Shown here piece by piece: positions 33,337 to 42,110 of a stretch of 44,136 nucleotides of DNA (its first letter is position 1; each line of letters opens with the position of its first letter). The notes below the pieces were generated by a model, which worked only from the letters and a program-made list of their open reading frames with translations, did no database searches and was not told where the DNA came from. The stretch is from JBIOUF01 sp044866695 (GTDB lineage Bacteria; Actinomycetota; Actinomycetes; Propionibacteriales; Nocardioidaceae): NCBI GenBank assembly GCA_044866695.1, contig JBIOUF010000132.1, positions 1 to 44,136 on the forward strand, in the 5' to 3' direction. A program made the translations under genes and the position numbers.

Positions 33337-33358
33337 GACAGGCGCGCACCGCTCGCTG

Positions 33359-33922
33359 TCACGCCGAGTCCTCGCGGACCTCGTCGACGACGCCCAGGAG
33401 CGTGCTCCGGCTGACCTCCCCGAGCACCCGGCCGGCGATGCGGCCCTCCTCGTCGAGGACCAGGAAGCTCGGGATCGCCTGAGGGGGCAGGGTGTCGCGG
33501 AAGGCGAGCATGGTCCTGCCGGTGGGGTCGTAGAGGGACGGGTAGCCGATCCCGGCGTTGCGGACGAAGGCGCGGGCCTGGGCCTGGTCGAGGTCGCGGA
33601 CGTTGAGCCCGAGGAAGGCGACGCCCTGCGGCGCCAGCTCGCGGGCGGCCGCGGCCAGCATGGGCGCCTCGGCCCGGCACGGCCCGCACCAGGACCCCCA
33701 GACCGGCATCACGACCACCTTGCCGCGCAGGTCGGCGAGCGCGACGGGCTCGCCGTCGATGGTCTCCCCGGCCACGGGGGCGCTCGGCTCACGGCGCTCC
33801 GCCGCGGCGACCACCGACACCGACCCGTCTCCGGACACGAACCCGCCCTCGGTGGAGGGTGCGGCCGAGCAGCCGGCGACCAGCGCCAGCACGGGCGCGA
33901 CGAGCAGCCGAGCCAGAGTCAC
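33359..33922 (-). CDS. resA: Lipoprotein thioredoxin-like ResA/TlpA
   Basis: This 187-aa exported thiol oxidoreductase probably reduces the CxxCH cysteines of apocytochrome c before heme attachment. A lipoprotein signal LVAPVLALVAGC places the lipidated Cys at 18. The thioredoxin fold follows, with the active site WGSWCGPCRAEAP (Cys79, Cys82). The cis-proline loop is in QAIPSFLVLD. The GTG at 33922 overlaps the stop of the upstream histidine phosphatase gene by four bases. With ccdA, resB and ccsB downstream it completes a system II set. Confidence 0.94.
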   Translation of the reverse strand: MTLARLLVAPVLALVAGCSAAPSTEGGFVSGDGSVSVVAAAERREPSAPVAGETIDGEPVALADLRGKVVVMPVWGSWCGPCRAEAPMLAAAARELAPQGVAFLGLNVRDLDQAQARAFVRNAGIGYPSLYDPTGRTMLAFRDTLPPQAIPSFLVLDEEGRIAGRVLGEVSRSTLLGVVDEVREDSA

Positions 33923-34596
33923 GACGGTGGCTGCTCCTCACGGGCCCCGCCGGAGGAGAAGGCCGCGCGCCGGTCCTTGGCCGGGATCAGGTCGGCCGCC
34001 GGCTCGGAGTACGACACGGTGGTGAGCCGCTCGCCCTCGAAGGTGAGGCTGGTCAGGCTGCACAGCGTGCACTGGCGGCGCCGCGGGTCGTGCAGGAAGG
34101 ACCGGCCCTCCGCGTGCAGGCGGACGGTCCAGATCGGCAGCTGGTGCGACACCACCACGGCCTCGCGGCCGTCCACGGCGTGGCGGGCCTCGTCGATGGC
34201 GGCCACCATGCGCAGCACGATGTCCCGGTAGGGCTCTCCCCAGGACGGTCGCCACGGGTTCCACAGGTGCCGCCAGGTCGAGGGCCGGCGCAGCACCCCC
34301 CGGCCCACGCTGAACTCCTCGCCCTCGAAGACGTTGGTCGACTCGGTGACCCGCGGGTCCACCAGCACGCCGACGCCGTGGGACGCCGCGACCGGAGCGG
34401 CGGTCTCCTGCGCCCGCTCCAGCGGCGAGGCGACGACGCGGGCGACGTCGCGGTCGGCGAGCGCGTCCGCGGCCCGCTGCGCCATCTGCCGGCCGAGCTC
34501 GGAGAGGTGGAAGCCCTCCGAGCGGCCGTACAGGACCCCGCCGGGGTTGTAGACCTCGCCGTGTCGGAGCAGGTGCACTGTCGTGGACATGGTCAT
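33919..34596 (-). CDS. Histidine phosphatase (phosphoglycerate mutase-like) family protein
   Basis: This 225-aa protein has the catalytic RHGE at 11-14 (LLRHGEVYNP), ASPLERAQET for the second arginine, and VVVSHQLPI supplying the second catalytic histidine. The complete set suggests an active phosphatase or phosphomutase. Substrate unknown. Members of this family recur between heme synthesis and cytochrome c maturation genes in actinobacteria, but the role there is not established. ATG 34596 overlaps the hemL stop. The first ATG is used rather than the one two codons later because of that coupling. Confidence 0.87.
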   Translation of the reverse strand: MTMSTTVHLLRHGEVYNPGGVLYGRSEGFHLSELGRQMAQRAADALADRDVARVVASPLERAQETAAPVAASHGVGVLVDPRVTESTNVFEGEEFSVGRGVLRRPSTWRHLWNPWRPSWGEPYRDIVLRMVAAIDEARHAVDGREAVVVSHQLPIWTVRLHAEGRSFLHDPRRRQCTLCSLTSLTFEGERLTTVSYSEPAADLIPAKDRRAAFSSGGAREEQPPS

Positions 34597-35945
34597 GCCT
34601 CGCCTGAGAGGTCGGGGGGGCCGGGAAGGGTCGGCGGGTCGGGGACGGCGGCGGCTGCCCGGGCCGCGTGGGGCAGCGCCGCCAGCACCCGGTCGAGGGC
34701 GGCGTCGTCGTGCGCCGCGGAGAGGAACCACACCTCGAACGCGCTGGGCGGCAGGTGCACGCCCCGGTCGAGCATGGCGTGGAAGAAGGCGGCGTAGCGG
34801 TCGGTGCGCTGCGCGGACGCCGCCGCGAAGTCCCGCACCGGGCCCTCGGCGAAGAAGACGCTGAACATGGTGCCCGTGGACTGCGCGACGTGCGGGACGC
34901 CGGCCTCGGCCAGCGCCGCGGAGGCCGCCTCGCGGACCACGCGGGCCGCCTTGTCGACGCCGGCGTACACGTCCTCGGTAGCCAGGCGCAGCGTGGTGAG
35001 GCCCGCGGTCGCGGCGACCGGGTTGCCCGACAAGGTGCCGGCCTGGTAGACCGGGCCGGCCGGGGCCAGCCGCGCCATCACGTCGGCCCGGCCGCCGAAC
35101 GCCGCACACGGGAACCCGCCGCCCATCACCTTGCCGAACGTCATCAGGTCCGGCGCCCAGCCCTCCAGGGCGCCGTCCAGGCCCCACTGGCCGGACCGGC
35201 CGGCACGGAACCCGGTCATCACCTCGTCGCTGACGAACAGCACGCCGTGCTCGGCGCAGGTGCGGGCCAGGAAGCCGTTGAACCCCGGCGACGGCGGCAC
35301 CAGCCCCATGTTGCCGGGCGCCGCCTCGGTCACCAGGCAGGCGATCCGCGGGCCGTGCTCGGCGAACACCCGGGTCACCGCGTCGGTGTCGTCGTAGGGG
35401 AGCACGACGGTGTCGCGGGTGGAGCCCGGCGGCACGCCCGGGGTGCCCGGGATCGCGAGCGTGGCCAGCCCGGAGCCGGCCTGGGCCAGCAGCGAGTCGA
35501 CGTGGCCGTGGTAGCAGCCGGCGAACTTCACGACCAGGTCGCGCCCGGTGAACCCGCGGGCCAGCCGGACCGCGGACATGGTGGCCTCGGTGCCCGAGGA
35601 CACCAGCCGGACCTGGTCGACCGGGGTGCGGGCCACGATCTCCTCGGCGAGCAGCAGCTCGGCCTCGGTGGGGGTGCCGTACGACGTGCCGCGGGACACC
35701 GCCTCGGTGACCGCGGCGACCACCTCGGGGTGGGCGTGGCCGAGCAGCATGGGTCCCCAGGAGCCCACCAGGTCGACGTACTGCGTGCCGTCGACGTCGA
35801 CGAGGTACGGACCCGACGCCCGGGCGACGAACCGGGGGGTGCCGCCGACCGCGTCGAACGCCCGCACCGGCGAGCTCACCCCGCCGGGAAGGACGGCTCG
35901 GGCCCGCTCGAAGAGCGCGGCGGAGCGAGGGGCAGGGGTGGTCAC
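34593..35945 (-). CDS. hemL: Glutamate-1-semialdehyde 2,1-aminomutase
   Basis: This 450-aa PLP enzyme makes 5-aminolevulinate from glutamate-1-semialdehyde, the product of HemA. The PLP lysine is Lys272 in MTFGKVMGGGFP. VSSGTEATMSAVRLARG and DEVMTGFR are the phosphate- and ring-contact motifs. LPGGVSSPVRAF marks the N-terminus of the family. It has a GTG start at 35945, four bases after the hemB stop. The C-terminus ends in a short Pro-rich tail. The stop overlaps the phosphatase gene start (ATGA). Confidence 0.96.
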   Translation of the reverse strand: MTTPAPRSAALFERARAVLPGGVSSPVRAFDAVGGTPRFVARASGPYLVDVDGTQYVDLVGSWGPMLLGHAHPEVVAAVTEAVSRGTSYGTPTEAELLLAEEIVARTPVDQVRLVSSGTEATMSAVRLARGFTGRDLVVKFAGCYHGHVDSLLAQAGSGLATLAIPGTPGVPPGSTRDTVVLPYDDTDAVTRVFAEHGPRIACLVTEAAPGNMGLVPPSPGFNGFLARTCAEHGVLFVSDEVMTGFRAGRSGQWGLDGALEGWAPDLMTFGKVMGGGFPCAAFGGRADVMARLAPAGPVYQAGTLSGNPVAATAGLTTLRLATEDVYAGVDKAARVVREAASAALAEAGVPHVAQSTGTMFSVFFAEGPVRDFAAASAQRTDRYAAFFHAMLDRGVHLPPSAFEVWFLSAAHDDAALDRVLAALPHAARAAAAVPDPPTLPGPPDLSGEA

Positions 35946-35949
35946 CGCG

Positions 35950-36930
35950 TCATCCTCTCAGCAGGCGGGCGGCGGCCTCGGCCGCCCAGTAGGTGAGCAC
36001 CACGTCGGCCCCGGCCCGGCGGATCGCGGTCAGGGTCTCTCGGATCGCGGCGTCGCGGTCGACCCAGCCGCGGGCGGCCGCGGCCTCGACCATGGCGTAC
36101 TCCCCGGACACGTTGTACGCCGCCACGGGGACGTCGACGGCGTCCCGCACCGCGCGCACCACGTCGAGGTAGCCCAGGGCCGGCTTGACCATCACCGCGT
36201 CGGCGCCCTCCTCGACGTCCAGCAGCGCCTCCCGGACGCCCTCGACGCCGTTGCGGGGGTCCTGCTGGTAGGCGCGCCGGTCGCCGACCAGGGCGGAGTC
36301 CACCGCCTCGCGGAACGGGCCGTAGAACGCCGAGGCGTACTTGGCCGAGTAGGCCAGCACCGCGACGTCGGCATGGCCGGCGGCGTCGAGCGCGGCGCGG
36401 ACCGCGCCGACCTGGCCGTCCATCATCCCGCTGGGGCCGAGCACGTCGGCGCCCGCGGTGGCCTGGGCGACCGCCATCTGGGCGTACACGGCCAGCGTCG
36501 CGTCGTTGTCGACCGACCCGTCCGGCGCGAGCACGCCGCAGTGGCCGTGGTCGGTGAGCTCGTCCAGGCACAGGTCGGACATCACCGGCAGGGCGTCGCC
36601 CACCTCCGCCTTGACGTCGGCGATCGCGACGTTGAGCACGCCGCCCGGGTCGACGCCGGCGCTGCCGGTGGCGTCCTTGGTCAGCGGCACCCCGAACAGC
36701 ATGATCCCGCCGAGGCCCAGGCCGGCCGCCTCGGCGGCGGCCTTGCGCAGCGAGTCGCGGGTGTGCTGGACCACGCCGGGCATCGACCCGATCGGGACCG
36801 GCTCGGCGGCCCCCTCCCGGACGAAGGCGGGCAGCACCAGCGCACCCGGCCGCACGGTGGTCTCGGCGACCAGGTCGCGCAGGGCGGCGGTGCGGCGCAG
36901 CCGGCGCGGGCGGACGGCGGGGTACCCCAT
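35950..36930 (-). CDS. hemB: Porphobilinogen synthase (5-aminolevulinate dehydratase)
   Basis: This 326-aa enzyme condenses two 5-aminolevulinate molecules. The two Schiff-base lysines are Lys197 (AYSAKYASAFYGPFREA) and Lys249 (AVMVKPALGYLD). The metal region reads CLDELTDHGHCG: Cys121, Asp123 and Cys131. It is thus intermediate between the all-Cys zinc site and the all-Asp magnesium site, so metal preference is uncertain. ATG 36930 has GAGG about eight bases upstream and lies eight bases after the hemD stop; the longer upstream frame is a hemD shadow. Confidence 0.96.
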   Translation of the reverse strand: MGYPAVRPRRLRRTAALRDLVAETTVRPGALVLPAFVREGAAEPVPIGSMPGVVQHTRDSLRKAAAEAAGLGLGGIMLFGVPLTKDATGSAGVDPGGVLNVAIADVKAEVGDALPVMSDLCLDELTDHGHCGVLAPDGSVDNDATLAVYAQMAVAQATAGADVLGPSGMMDGQVGAVRAALDAAGHADVAVLAYSAKYASAFYGPFREAVDSALVGDRRAYQQDPRNGVEGVREALLDVEEGADAVMVKPALGYLDVVRAVRDAVDVPVAAYNVSGEYAMVEAAAARGWVDRDAAIRETLTAIRRAGADVVLTYWAAEAAARLLRG

Positions 36931-36938
36931 GGTCCGCC

Positions 36939-38705
36939 TCAGGTGGCCTTGCGGCGGGCCGAGGGGCGGCGCTCCGACGGCTTGGTGACCGGCTGGCCGG
37001 CCTCGACCATCGCCGCCCTCCGGGCCGAGCCGAAGTCGGCCAGCGCGTCCACCAGCACCTCCACCGACGGGGTGGGGGCCAGCACGTCGACCCGCAGCCC
37101 GTGCTCCTCGGCGGTCTTGGCGGTGGCCGGGCCGATCACCGCGATGACGGTGGACGGGTGCGGCTTGCCGGCGATGCCGACCAGGTTGCGCACCGTCGAG
37201 GAGGAGGTGAACACGACCGCGTCGAGCCGTCCGGTCTTGATCGCCTCGCGCACTGGTGCGGGCGGCGGCGCGGCCCGCACCGTCCGGTAGGCGGTCACGT
37301 CGTCGACCTCCCAGCCGAGCCCGACCAGGCCGGCCACCAGGGTCTCGGTGGCGATGTCCGCGCGGGGCAGGAAGACCCGGTTGATCGGGTCGAGCACCTC
37401 GTCGTACTCCGGCCAGTCCTCCAGCAGGCCGGCGGCGGACTGCTCGCCCGAGGGGACCAGGTCCGCGCGCAGCCCCCACTCGGCGAGGCACGCGGCGGTG
37501 CGGTCCCCCACCGCGGCGATCTTCAGGCCCGAGAACGCGCGGGCGTCCAGGCCGTAGTCGTCGAACTTCTCCCGGACCGCGCGGACGGCGTTGACCGAGG
37601 TGAACGCGATCCACTCATAGCGGCCCTCGACCAGGCCGCGCACCGCCTTGTCCATCTGCTGGGGGTTGCGCGGCGGCTCCACCGCGATGGTGGGCACCTC
37701 CTCGGGGACCGCGCCGTGCGCCCGCAACCGCGCGGACAGCGACCCGGCCTGCTCCTTGGTGCGCGGCACCAGCACCCGCCAGCCGAACAGGGGCTTGGTC
37801 TCGAACCACGACAGGGTCCGTCGCAGGTCGACGACCTCGCCGACCACGACGACGGCGGGGGGGCCCAGCTCGGCCTCGCGGACCTCCGCGGCCACCCGGT
37901 CCAGGGTGGAGACCAAGGTGGCCTGGTCGGTCGTGGTGCCCAGCCGGGTGACCGCGACCGGCGTGGCCGCAGGGCGGCCCGCGGTCACGAGGGCCGCGCA
38001 GATCCCGTCGAGGTCGTCCAGCGCGGAGAGCAGGACCAGGGTCCGCTCGTCGGCGTACCGGGCCCAGTCCACCCTCGCGTCGGCGCACGAGACCACCGCG
38101 ACCTCGCGGTCGCGACGGCTGGTGAGCGGGATCCCCGCGTACGCCGGCACCGACGTCACCGAGCTGACGCCGGGGACGATCTCGAAGGGGACTCCGGCCT
38201 TCGCGCAGGCCTGCGCCTCCTCGGGCCCGGAGGCGTAGAGGAACGGGTCGCCGGCGATCAGCCGCACGACGCGGCGGCCGGACTTCGCGGCCCGGACGAC
38301 GACCTTGGCACGCGAGGCGTGGGTCAGGGGCTGGCCGTCGGTGCCGAAGCCGCCGTCGACCAGCTCGGGGGCGTCGCCGGCGGCGAGCGCCTCCTCGCCG
38401 AGCACCGCGCGCAGCAGGGCGGCGTGCTCGGGGACCTCGGTCACGACCACCTCGGCGGCGGACAGCAGCTCGACCGCGCGGACGGTGAGCAGGCCCGGGT
38501 CGCCGGGCCCGGAGCCGACGAACGCCACCTGGCCGACGGCCCGGGTGGCCGGGGCGGTGGGCCTCCGGGTGGCCGCGCCCCGAGGGCTGGGGCTCTGCGG
38601 GGCCGGGCCCTGGGGGGCCGCGCTGCGCGTGGGTGCGTTCCGCGTGCCCGCGCGCCGTGGGGGCGGCACGGTCTGCTGCGTGGGCTGCGGTGCGGTCTTG
38701 CTCAT
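36939..38705 (-). CDS. hemD: Fused uroporphyrinogen-III C-methyltransferase / uroporphyrinogen-III synthase
   Basis: This 588-aa two-domain enzyme begins with a Pro/Ala/Thr/Arg-rich leader (1-55). The first domain (about 57-300) is a CobA/SUMT-type methyltransferase with VGSGPGDPGLLT (63-74) and LIAGDPFLYASGPEEA, which makes precorrin-2 for cobalamin or siroheme. The second domain (about 318-565) is HemD, which closes hydroxymethylbilane to uroporphyrinogen III; AFTSVNAVRAV and FTSSSTVRNLV are its typical segments. The fusion is standard in actinobacteria. ATG 38705 has GAGAAGG upstream. The low-complexity leader makes a later start conceivable but no better start with a ribosome site is seen. 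Confidence 0.95.
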   Translation of the reverse strand: MSKTAPQPTQQTVPPPRRAGTRNAPTRSAAPQGPAPQSPSPRGAATRRPTAPATRAVGQVAFVGSGPGDPGLLTVRAVELLSAAEVVVTEVPEHAALLRAVLGEEALAAGDAPELVDGGFGTDGQPLTHASRAKVVVRAAKSGRRVVRLIAGDPFLYASGPEEAQACAKAGVPFEIVPGVSSVTSVPAYAGIPLTSRRDREVAVVSCADARVDWARYADERTLVLLSALDDLDGICAALVTAGRPAATPVAVTRLGTTTDQATLVSTLDRVAAEVREAELGPPAVVVVGEVVDLRRTLSWFETKPLFGWRVLVPRTKEQAGSLSARLRAHGAVPEEVPTIAVEPPRNPQQMDKAVRGLVEGRYEWIAFTSVNAVRAVREKFDDYGLDARAFSGLKIAAVGDRTAACLAEWGLRADLVPSGEQSAAGLLEDWPEYDEVLDPINRVFLPRADIATETLVAGLVGLGWEVDDVTAYRTVRAAPPPAPVREAIKTGRLDAVVFTSSSTVRNLVGIAGKPHPSTVIAVIGPATAKTAEEHGLRVDVLAPTPSVEVLVDALADFGSARRAAMVEAGQPVTKPSERRPSARRKAT

Positions 38706-38735
38706 CGTCGCCTTCTCGGTCTCGGTGCGGGTGCG

Positions 38736-38759
38736 GGACTGGTACGTGGACTGGTACGT
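38736..38759. repeat. 12-bp direct repeat in the hemC-hemD spacer
   Basis: GGACTGGTACGT is present twice in exact tandem (38736-38747, 38748-38759) within the 106-base gap between hemC and hemD. No function is evident. Confidence 0.75.
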
Positions 38760-38811
38760 GGTCGGGGGATCCGGCTGTCGGCGGGAGGGCGGGACGCCGG
38801 GCTCCGGGCGG

Positions 38812-39861
38812 TCACGGCCCGGCCTCGGGAGGCCCGGGATCCTGCGCTGGGTCCTGCGCTGGGTCCTGCGCTGGGTCCGACGCTGTGTCGAGGTCGCCGG
38901 CGCCGTCGTCGAGCAGCTCGGCGGCCAGCTCGGCTCCGGTCTTGGCCGCGTGCTCGGGGGTGCCGGTGAGCGACCGCCGCAGGGACAGCGCGCCGTCGCC
39001 GGAGAGCACGACGGCCCGCAGCCACAGCTCCTCGCCGTCGTCGCCCTCGACCACCTCGGCGAGGGCGCCGACCGGTGCGCTGCAGCCGGCCCCGAGCCCG
39101 GCCAGCACCGCTCGTTCGGCGGTCACGGCGGCTCGTGACGGCGCGTCGTCGAGGGCCGCCCGCACCCGGTCGGCGAGTCCGACGTCGGCGGCCCGGCACT
39201 CCACCGCGAGGGCCCCCTGGCCCGGCGCCGGCAGCATCTGCAGCGGGTCGAGCACCTCGGTGGCCTCCTCGAGCCGGCCCAGCCTGGCCAGTCCGGCGCG
39301 GGCCAGCACGACGGCGTCGAGCTCGCCGTCGGCCACCTTGCCCAGGCGGGTGTCGACGTTGCCCCGGACCGGGACGACGTCCAGGCCGAGCCCGAGGGCG
39401 TTCAGCTGGGCGGCGCGCCGCGGCGATCCGGTGCCGATCCGCGAGCCCGACGGCAGCTCGCCCAGGGTCAGCCCGTCCCGGGCCACGACGACGTCACGAG
39501 GGTCCTCCCGCCGGGGTACGGCGGCCAGGACGACGTCCTCGCACGGCTCGGTCGGCAGGTCCTTCAACGAGTGCACCGCGACGTCGACCTGGTCGGCCCG
39601 CAGCGCGTCGCGGAGCGCGCCGACGAACACCCCGACGCCGCCCAGCGAGGCCAGCGCAGCGCCGGTGCGGTCGCCCTGGGTGCTCACCTCGACCAGCGCC
39701 ACCTCGACGCCCAGGCGCTCGGCGAGCGCGTCGGCCACCAGGCCGGCCTGGGTCCGCGCCAGCAGGGACGCGCGGGTGCCGACCCGCAGCGTGGCCTTCT
39801 CCCAGGACTTCCTGCGCTCCCAGAGCTCCTGGGGCTCACCGGAGCCGTCCTCGTGGGACAT
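38812..39861 (-). CDS. hemC: Porphobilinogen deaminase (hydroxymethylbilane synthase)
   Basis: This 349-aa enzyme polymerises four porphobilinogens into hydroxymethylbilane. Cys260 in LAGLGAGCSAPVGA carries the dipyrromethane cofactor. Asp101 in HSLKDLPTE is the catalytic aspartate. RIGTGSPRRAAQL and PVRGNVDTRL provide the arginines that hold the growing chain. The mature fold is followed by an acidic tail ending in (DPAQ)x3, encoded by a 12-bp tandem repeat. The ATG at 39861 lies three bases after the hemA stop. The N-terminal ~23 residues before LRVGTRAS are an extra charged extension. Confidence 0.95.
   Translation of the reverse strand: MSHEDGSGEPQELWERRKSWEKATLRVGTRASLLARTQAGLVADALAERLGVEVALVEVSTQGDRTGAALASLGGVGVFVGALRDALRADQVDVAVHSLKDLPTEPCEDVVLAAVPRREDPRDVVVARDGLTLGELPSGSRIGTGSPRRAAQLNALGLGLDVVPVRGNVDTRLGKVADGELDAVVLARAGLARLGRLEEATEVLDPLQMLPAPGQGALAVECRAADVGLADRVRAALDDAPSRAAVTAERAVLAGLGAGCSAPVGALAEVVEGDDGEELWLRAVVLSGDGALSLRRSLTGTPEHAAKTGAELAAELLDDGAGDLDTASDPAQDPAQDPAQDPGPPEAGP
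38841..38876. repeat. 12-bp in-frame tandem repeat in the hemC 3' end
   Basis: CCTGCGCTGGGT occurs three times in a row (38841, 38853, 38865) and encodes repeated Asp-Pro-Ala-Gln at the HemC C-terminus. Because the period is a multiple of three, copy number can vary without frameshift. Confidence 0.85.
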
Positions 39862-39864
39862 GTC

Positions 39865-41157
39865 TCACACCCCCTCCGGCCTGGTCATCGCCTCGACCGC
39901 CTCGGGGTTCAGCGCGAACAGCTCGGCCAGCGCCGCCGCGTAGGACACGGCGCCGGTCGCGTTGGCCAGCTCCTTGACCCGGACGGTGGGCTCGTGCATC
40001 AGCTTGTCGGCGACCCGGCGCACGGTCTGCTCGACCTCGGCGCGCACCTGGGGGTCCAGCTCGGCGACCCGGGCGAACAGCCGCTGCAGCTCGGTGTCGA
40101 CGACGCCGGTGGCCATCGTGCGCAGCGCGACCAGGGTCGGCGTCACCGCGGCCGCGCGGCGGGCCCGCACGTAGGAGCCCACCTCCTCGGCGACGATCTC
40201 GCGCACCGAGGCGACGTCCTCGGCGCCCTCCCCTTCGTCGAGCTCCTGGGCGAGCCGGGACAGCCCGATCAGCCGGACGCCGTCGAGGTCGGCGACCGAG
40301 GGGTCGACGTCGTGGGGCAGCGCCAGGTCCACCACGGCCAGCGGCCAGGAGGCCAGGCTGCGCGCCTCGGCCACCTCGGCGGCCGTGAGCACCGTGCCGA
40401 GGGCGCCGGTGCAGGACACGACGACGTCGGCGGAGACCAGCTCGGTGGCGACCGCGTCGAGCTCGACGGCCCGGGCGGTGAACTGTCCGGCCAGGCGACG
40501 CGCCCCCTCGCCGGTGCGGTTGACGACCACCACCTCCGCCACCTCCGCCCGGGACAGCGTCGACACGGCCAGGGATGCCATGGCGCCGGCGCCGACCACG
40601 ACGGCCCGCTTCCCCCGCAGGTCACCCACGTGCTCCGCGGCCCGGTCGAGCGCGACCGACACCAGCGACGGCGCCGTACGGTCGATGCCGGTCTCGGCGT
40701 GCGCGCGCTTGCCGACCCGCAGCGCCTGTTGGAACAGCGCGTTCAGCGCGGGACCGATCGCCGCCGACTCCTGCCCCAGGCGCAGCGCGTCGCGGGTCTG
40801 GGCCAGGATCTGGCTCTCTCCCACCACCATGGAGTCCAGCCCCGCCGCGACCTGGAACAGGTGCGCGACGGCGCCGTCGTCGTAGTGCACGTAGAGGTGC
40901 GGTACGACGCTCTCCGGGGCCTCGCCGGCGAGCTCGCAGAGCAGCCTCGAGACGGCCTCGACGCTGCCGTGGAACCGGTCCACCTCGGCGTACACCTCGA
41001 CCCGGTTGCAGGTCGCCAGCACGGTCGACTCCAGCACGTGGTCGCAGGTCTGGACGGCGTGCAGCAGCTTGTCCACCCCGGCGGCGTCCAGCGCGACCTT
41101 CTCCAGCACCGACACCGGGGCGGTGCGGTGGGACACGCCGACGACCAGGACGCTCAC
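39865..41157 (-). CDS. hemA: Glutamyl-tRNA reductase
   Basis: This 430-aa enzyme reduces glutamyl-tRNA to glutamate-1-semialdehyde, the committed step of the C5 heme pathway. The catalytic Cys50 is in LATCNRVEVYAE. VVGESQILAQTRDALRLG is the substrate-channel motif, AVVVGAGAMASLAV the NADPH-binding Rossmann loop, and the C-terminal dimerisation helices are complete. The GTG start at 41157 overlaps the rex stop (GTGA). Upstream open frame inside rex is a shadow. The rex-hemA-hemC-hemD order matches the Rex-regulated operon described in Streptomyces. Confidence 0.96.
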   Translation of the reverse strand: MSVLVVGVSHRTAPVSVLEKVALDAAGVDKLLHAVQTCDHVLESTVLATCNRVEVYAEVDRFHGSVEAVSRLLCELAGEAPESVVPHLYVHYDDGAVAHLFQVAAGLDSMVVGESQILAQTRDALRLGQESAAIGPALNALFQQALRVGKRAHAETGIDRTAPSLVSVALDRAAEHVGDLRGKRAVVVGAGAMASLAVSTLSRAEVAEVVVVNRTGEGARRLAGQFTARAVELDAVATELVSADVVVSCTGALGTVLTAAEVAEARSLASWPLAVVDLALPHDVDPSVADLDGVRLIGLSRLAQELDEGEGAEDVASVREIVAEEVGSYVRARRAAAVTPTLVALRTMATGVVDTELQRLFARVAELDPQVRAEVEQTVRRVADKLMHEPTVRVKELANATGAVSYAAALAELFALNPEAVEAMTRPEGV

Positions 41158-41918
41158 CTGCGCACCCCCGAGGACGCGGCGACCGCCGGCGCCGTGGGCG
41201 TCGCGCCGTCGGCCATCGCCTTGCGCTGCTCGTGGTAGGCCAGGATCTGCAGCTCGATGGACAGGTCGACCTTGCGGACGTCGACGCCGTCGGGGACGGT
41301 CAGCACGGTCGGCGCGAAGTTCAAGATGCTGGTCACGCCGGCGGCCACCAGGCGGTCGCAGACGTCCTGGGCGGCCGAGGCCGGCGTGGTGAGGACGCCG
41401 ATGGCCACGCGCTCCGCCGCGACGATCGCCTCCAGCTCCTCGAAGCCGCGGATCGCCCGCCCGGCGACCACCTCGCCGTGGCGGCCCGGGTCGCTGTCGA
41501 GCAGCGCGACGATCCGGAAGCCCCGCGAGGAGAAGCCGCTGTAGCCGGCCAGCGCGTGGCCGAGGTTGCCGATGCCGACGATCACGACCGGCCAGTCCTG
41601 GGTGACCCCGATCTCGCGGGCGATCTGGTACCGCAGGTACTCCACGTCGTACCCGACCCCTCGGGTGCCGTAGGAGCCGAGGTAGGACAGGTCCTTGCGC
41701 AGCTTCGCGCTGTTGACTCCGGCGGCGGTCGCCAGCTCCTCGCTGGAGCACGTCGCGATGCCGCGCTCGGCCAGGGTGACCAGGGCCCGCAGGTAGACCG
41801 GCAGCCGCGCGACCGTCGCCTCCGGGATGCCGCGAGGGGCGCCCTCGGTCACCCGCCCGGCCGTGCCGGGACGCACCCCCCCGTGGGGGCCGGGTGCCGG
41901 TGAGCCAGGCACGGTCAC
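41154..41918 (-). CDS. rex: Redox-sensing transcriptional repressor Rex
   Basis: This 254-aa repressor senses the NADH/NAD+ ratio: high NADH releases it from operators at respiratory genes. The N-terminal winged helix (about 30-100) contains ATVARLPVYLRALVTL, the recognition region NSAKLRKDLSYLG and SYGTRGVGYDV. The Rossmann domain starts VVIVGIGNLGHALAGYSGF (GIGNLG 115-120), and the C-terminal swapped helix is SIELQILAYHEQ. It starts at GTG 41918; a GTG two codons later (41912) has better spacing from AAGGA. An extension of ~30 residues at the N-terminus is low-complexity. A Rex-type operator overlaps its own promoter, so autorepression is likely. Confidence 0.96.
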   Translation of the reverse strand: MTVPGSPAPGPHGGVRPGTAGRVTEGAPRGIPEATVARLPVYLRALVTLAERGIATCSSEELATAAGVNSAKLRKDLSYLGSYGTRGVGYDVEYLRYQIAREIGVTQDWPVVIVGIGNLGHALAGYSGFSSRGFRIVALLDSDPGRHGEVVAGRAIRGFEELEAIVAAERVAIGVLTTPASAAQDVCDRLVAAGVTSILNFAPTVLTVPDGVDVRKVDLSIELQILAYHEQRKAMADGATPTAPAVAASSGVRR

Positions 41919-42003
41919 GATCCTTCGTCACTCCTCGAGCTCGCTTGCGCCTGCGTCGGCGCCTGCACCCCGCACAGGAGACGTCCGCACCGCCAGCAGG
42001 GTC

Positions 42004-42032
42004 ACCATAGGAGCTTGTGAACGTGAGAACAA
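42004..42032 (-). promoter_or_regulatory. rex-hem promoter
   Basis: On the minus strand TTGTTC (42032-42027) and TATGGT (42009-42004) are separated by 17 bases, an ideal housekeeping-sigma arrangement. Transcription would start near 41997, giving a leader of about 79 bases. The Rex operator covers the -35 and most of the spacer. Confidence 0.6.
42015..42032. promoter_or_regulatory. Rex operator in the rex promoter
   Basis: TTGTGAACGTGAGAACAA has a perfect left half-site (TTGTGAA) and 5 of 7 matches in the right half (AGAACAA against TTCACAA). It overlaps the -35 box of the rex promoter. Autoregulation of rex-hem through such a site is established in Streptomyces; for this organism it is inferred. 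Confidence 0.65.
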
Positions 42033-42110
42033 ATCGAGTCCGCATCCCGGCCGCCCCACCGTGACCCACCTCACATCCCCACCCCCACCGACCCGCCCCT
42101 CCCCCTGCGT

